The translations under genes were made by a program, and so were the position numbers. Shown one piece after another: positions 63,075 through 64,000 of a stretch of 64,000 nt of DNA. The stretch is from Gemmataceae bacterium (GTDB lineage Bacteria; Planctomycetota; Planctomycetia; Gemmatales; Gemmataceae), in contig JAHBXO010000008.1 in assembly GCA_019636445.1 (NCBI GenBank), forward strand, positions 1 to 64,000. Direction: 5' to 3'. The notes below the pieces were generated by a model that did no database searches, was not told where the DNA came from, and was given only the letters and a program-made list of their open reading frames with translations. Within the stretch, counting starts at the first letter, position 1. Each line of letters opens with the position of its first letter.

Positions 63075-64000
63075 TCAGCGGACCGTGACGAGCACCGGGG
63101 CGCTCCAGTGGCCGCAGCGGCCGGTGGCATCGCGCCAGCGCGCCCGGACGCGGTATTCGCCCGCTTCGTTGAACGTCTCGGCGGGGATGGTCGTCGCGCG
63201 GTCGGTCTTCGATTCGCCCTTCCAGTGGTCGGTCAGTTCGTACCAGCCGTTTTTCCCGATTCGGCCGACGCGCCACTCGAGCGCGGCCGGTGTGGCTTTC
63301 GCCGGCGATGCGAACGCCGACGCCTCGAATGCGAAACCGTCCTTGCGCGCGACCGTGGGTGTGGCCGGAATGAGCGCGTCCTTCGCCTCGTTCGCGAGGT
63401 AGCCCCAGCCGTAGCCGCGCTGGTCGCCGTCGTTCGGGGCGTAGTTCTTCGTCGGGCGGGAATCGGTGCAGAAGTCCACGATGTACTTGCGGAACCCGGC
63501 GAAGTCGTTCGTGGCGAGGGTGCGCTTGAAGCCGCCGCCGAAGTAACCGGCTTCGATCGGGTTGACGTAGTACGAGCCTTTCTGGTTCATGCGCGGGTGG
63601 CGGTTCCAGACGGCTTCGTCGAGCCGCGACCAGTCGACGGCGTGGCCCTTCGGCGTGAGCGCGGCCGCGAGGTCGGCGGCGAACTGCCCGATCTGCCCGC
63701 CGCGCTCGCTGCCGTCGGAGGCAAAAAGATCGAGGATCTCGCGTGCCCGGTTCCGGTATTCGAGCGCGAGCGCCGGCCGATCGAGGCAGCGGATCGCTTC
63801 GATGTGCCCCGGCTGGTGGTGGCGCGGCACGAGGACCATGTCGTTGTCCCACGGGATCGGTGCCCAGCGCCCGTCGGGGTGGCGGTAGTAGCCGTGATTG
63901 CCGTCCGGCCGGAGGTCGACGTTGCCGATCAGGCGGTTGATCGCGTGGAAGCTGTAGTAGGCGGGGAGGTCGAGGTTCTTGCGCCACCAGGCTTCATTCG
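63075..64000 (-). CDS. CotH kinase family protein, C-terminal part (cut by window edge)
   Basis: The frame is open to the right end of the window, so the N-terminus is missing. The first visible part reads YYSFHAINRLIGNVDLRPDGNHGYYRHPDGRWAPIPWDNDMVLVPRHHQPGH. The N-x-D...N.GYY...DGRW..IPWDND motif is the CotH kinase active-site region, with the metal-binding Asp in PWDND. Then comes a helical stretch (REILDLFASD), RMNQKGSYYVNPIEAGYFGGGFKRTL, and finally ~70 residues of an Ig-like beta domain (VGRIGKNGWYELTDHWKG, GEYRVRARWRDATGRCGHWS). CotH-family proteins are atypical protein kinases, usually exported and often attached to surface structures in planctomycetes. Confidence 0.8.
   Translation of the reverse strand, partial: NEAWWRKNLDLPAYYSFHAINRLIGNVDLRPDGNHGYYRHPDGRWAPIPWDNDMVLVPRHHQPGHIEAIRCLDRPALALEYRNRAREILDLFASDGSERGGQIGQFAADLAAALTPKGHAVDWSRLDEAVWNRHPRMNQKGSYYVNPIEAGYFGGGFKRTLATNDFAGFRKYIVDFCTDSRPTKNYAPNDGDQRGYGWGYLANEAKDALIPATPTVARKDGFAFEASAFASPAKATPAALEWRVGRIGKNGWYELTDHWKGESKTDRATTIPAETFNEAGEYRVRARWRDATGRCGHWSAPVLVTVR

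Overview
The window is about 65% GC and densely coded on both strands. It looks like a chromosomal segment of a planctomycete, most likely a Gemmataceae-type genome. The evidence for this is a PSD1/DUF1549-type cytochrome, a 1,148-residue PVC-type haem-binding dehydrogenase-like protein with a late CxxCH, a Ser/Thr kinase with a C-terminal beta-propeller, a cadherin-like surface protein with an N-terminal LERLE-type tag, many GTGA/ATGA start-stop overlaps, and families of short palindromic or heptameric repeats that read through into proteins. No rRNA, tRNA, CRISPR array, intact insertion sequence or prophage was seen.

Layout. 1-10.1 kb: a truncated cytochrome gene (-), then a four-gene (+) operon of ClpB-like double AAA+ ATPase, membrane Ser/Thr kinase, DUF1003 membrane protein and a second ClpB-like ATPase. 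Both ATPases end in a region resembling a release-factor PCRF domain without a GGQ domain. 10.1-17.0 kb: a beta-propeller protein, an SDR, a secreted zinc-peptidase-like protein, then prpB-prpC-prpD (2-methylcitrate cycle), with repeat elements in both intergenic gaps. 17-21 kb: small genes, including a possible toxin-antitoxin-like pair, a Dabb/unknown/O-methyltransferase operon, a 147-bp MITE-like element and a secreted thioredoxin-like protein. 21.2-25.9 kb: a five-gene (-) operon of tsaC, DUF58, a BatD-like protein, a REC-GAF regulator and a minimal subtilase. 26-31.2 kb: a TPR protein, a small partner and the haem-binding dehydrogenase-like protein. 31.2-41.8 kb: a (-) operon of a 2,219-residue PfaC-like polyketide/fatty-acid synthase (KS-CLF-AT-DH-DH), OleA, OleB, a UbiA-like membrane protein and a methyltransferase, with clpS upstream. 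41.9-43.5 kb: a Fic protein beside an AT-rich strip, and a small lipoprotein. 43.8-48.6 kb: a surface-glycan-type operon (GT87-like, DegT family with His in place of Lys, GT2, methyltransferase). 48.7-64 kb: a cadherin-like surface protein, an aldehyde dehydrogenase, a DUF374 acyltransferase, dapF, an ABC exporter pair, a truncated SecA, a polytopic membrane protein, a PQQ-like propeller protein, an FGGY kinase and the C-terminal part of a CotH-family protein.

Two modules deserve most attention. The first is the kinase/DUF1003/twin ClpB-PCRF operon, possibly a phospho-regulated protein-remodelling system with a link to ribosomes. The second is the PfaC-like synthase with OleA and OleB but no visible OleC, OleD, ketoreductase or ACP. 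It suggests long-chain polyunsaturated head-to-head lipid chemistry, and heptad repeats lie inside both its synthase gene and oleB. All functional statements rest on motif recognition by eye. No database search was run.
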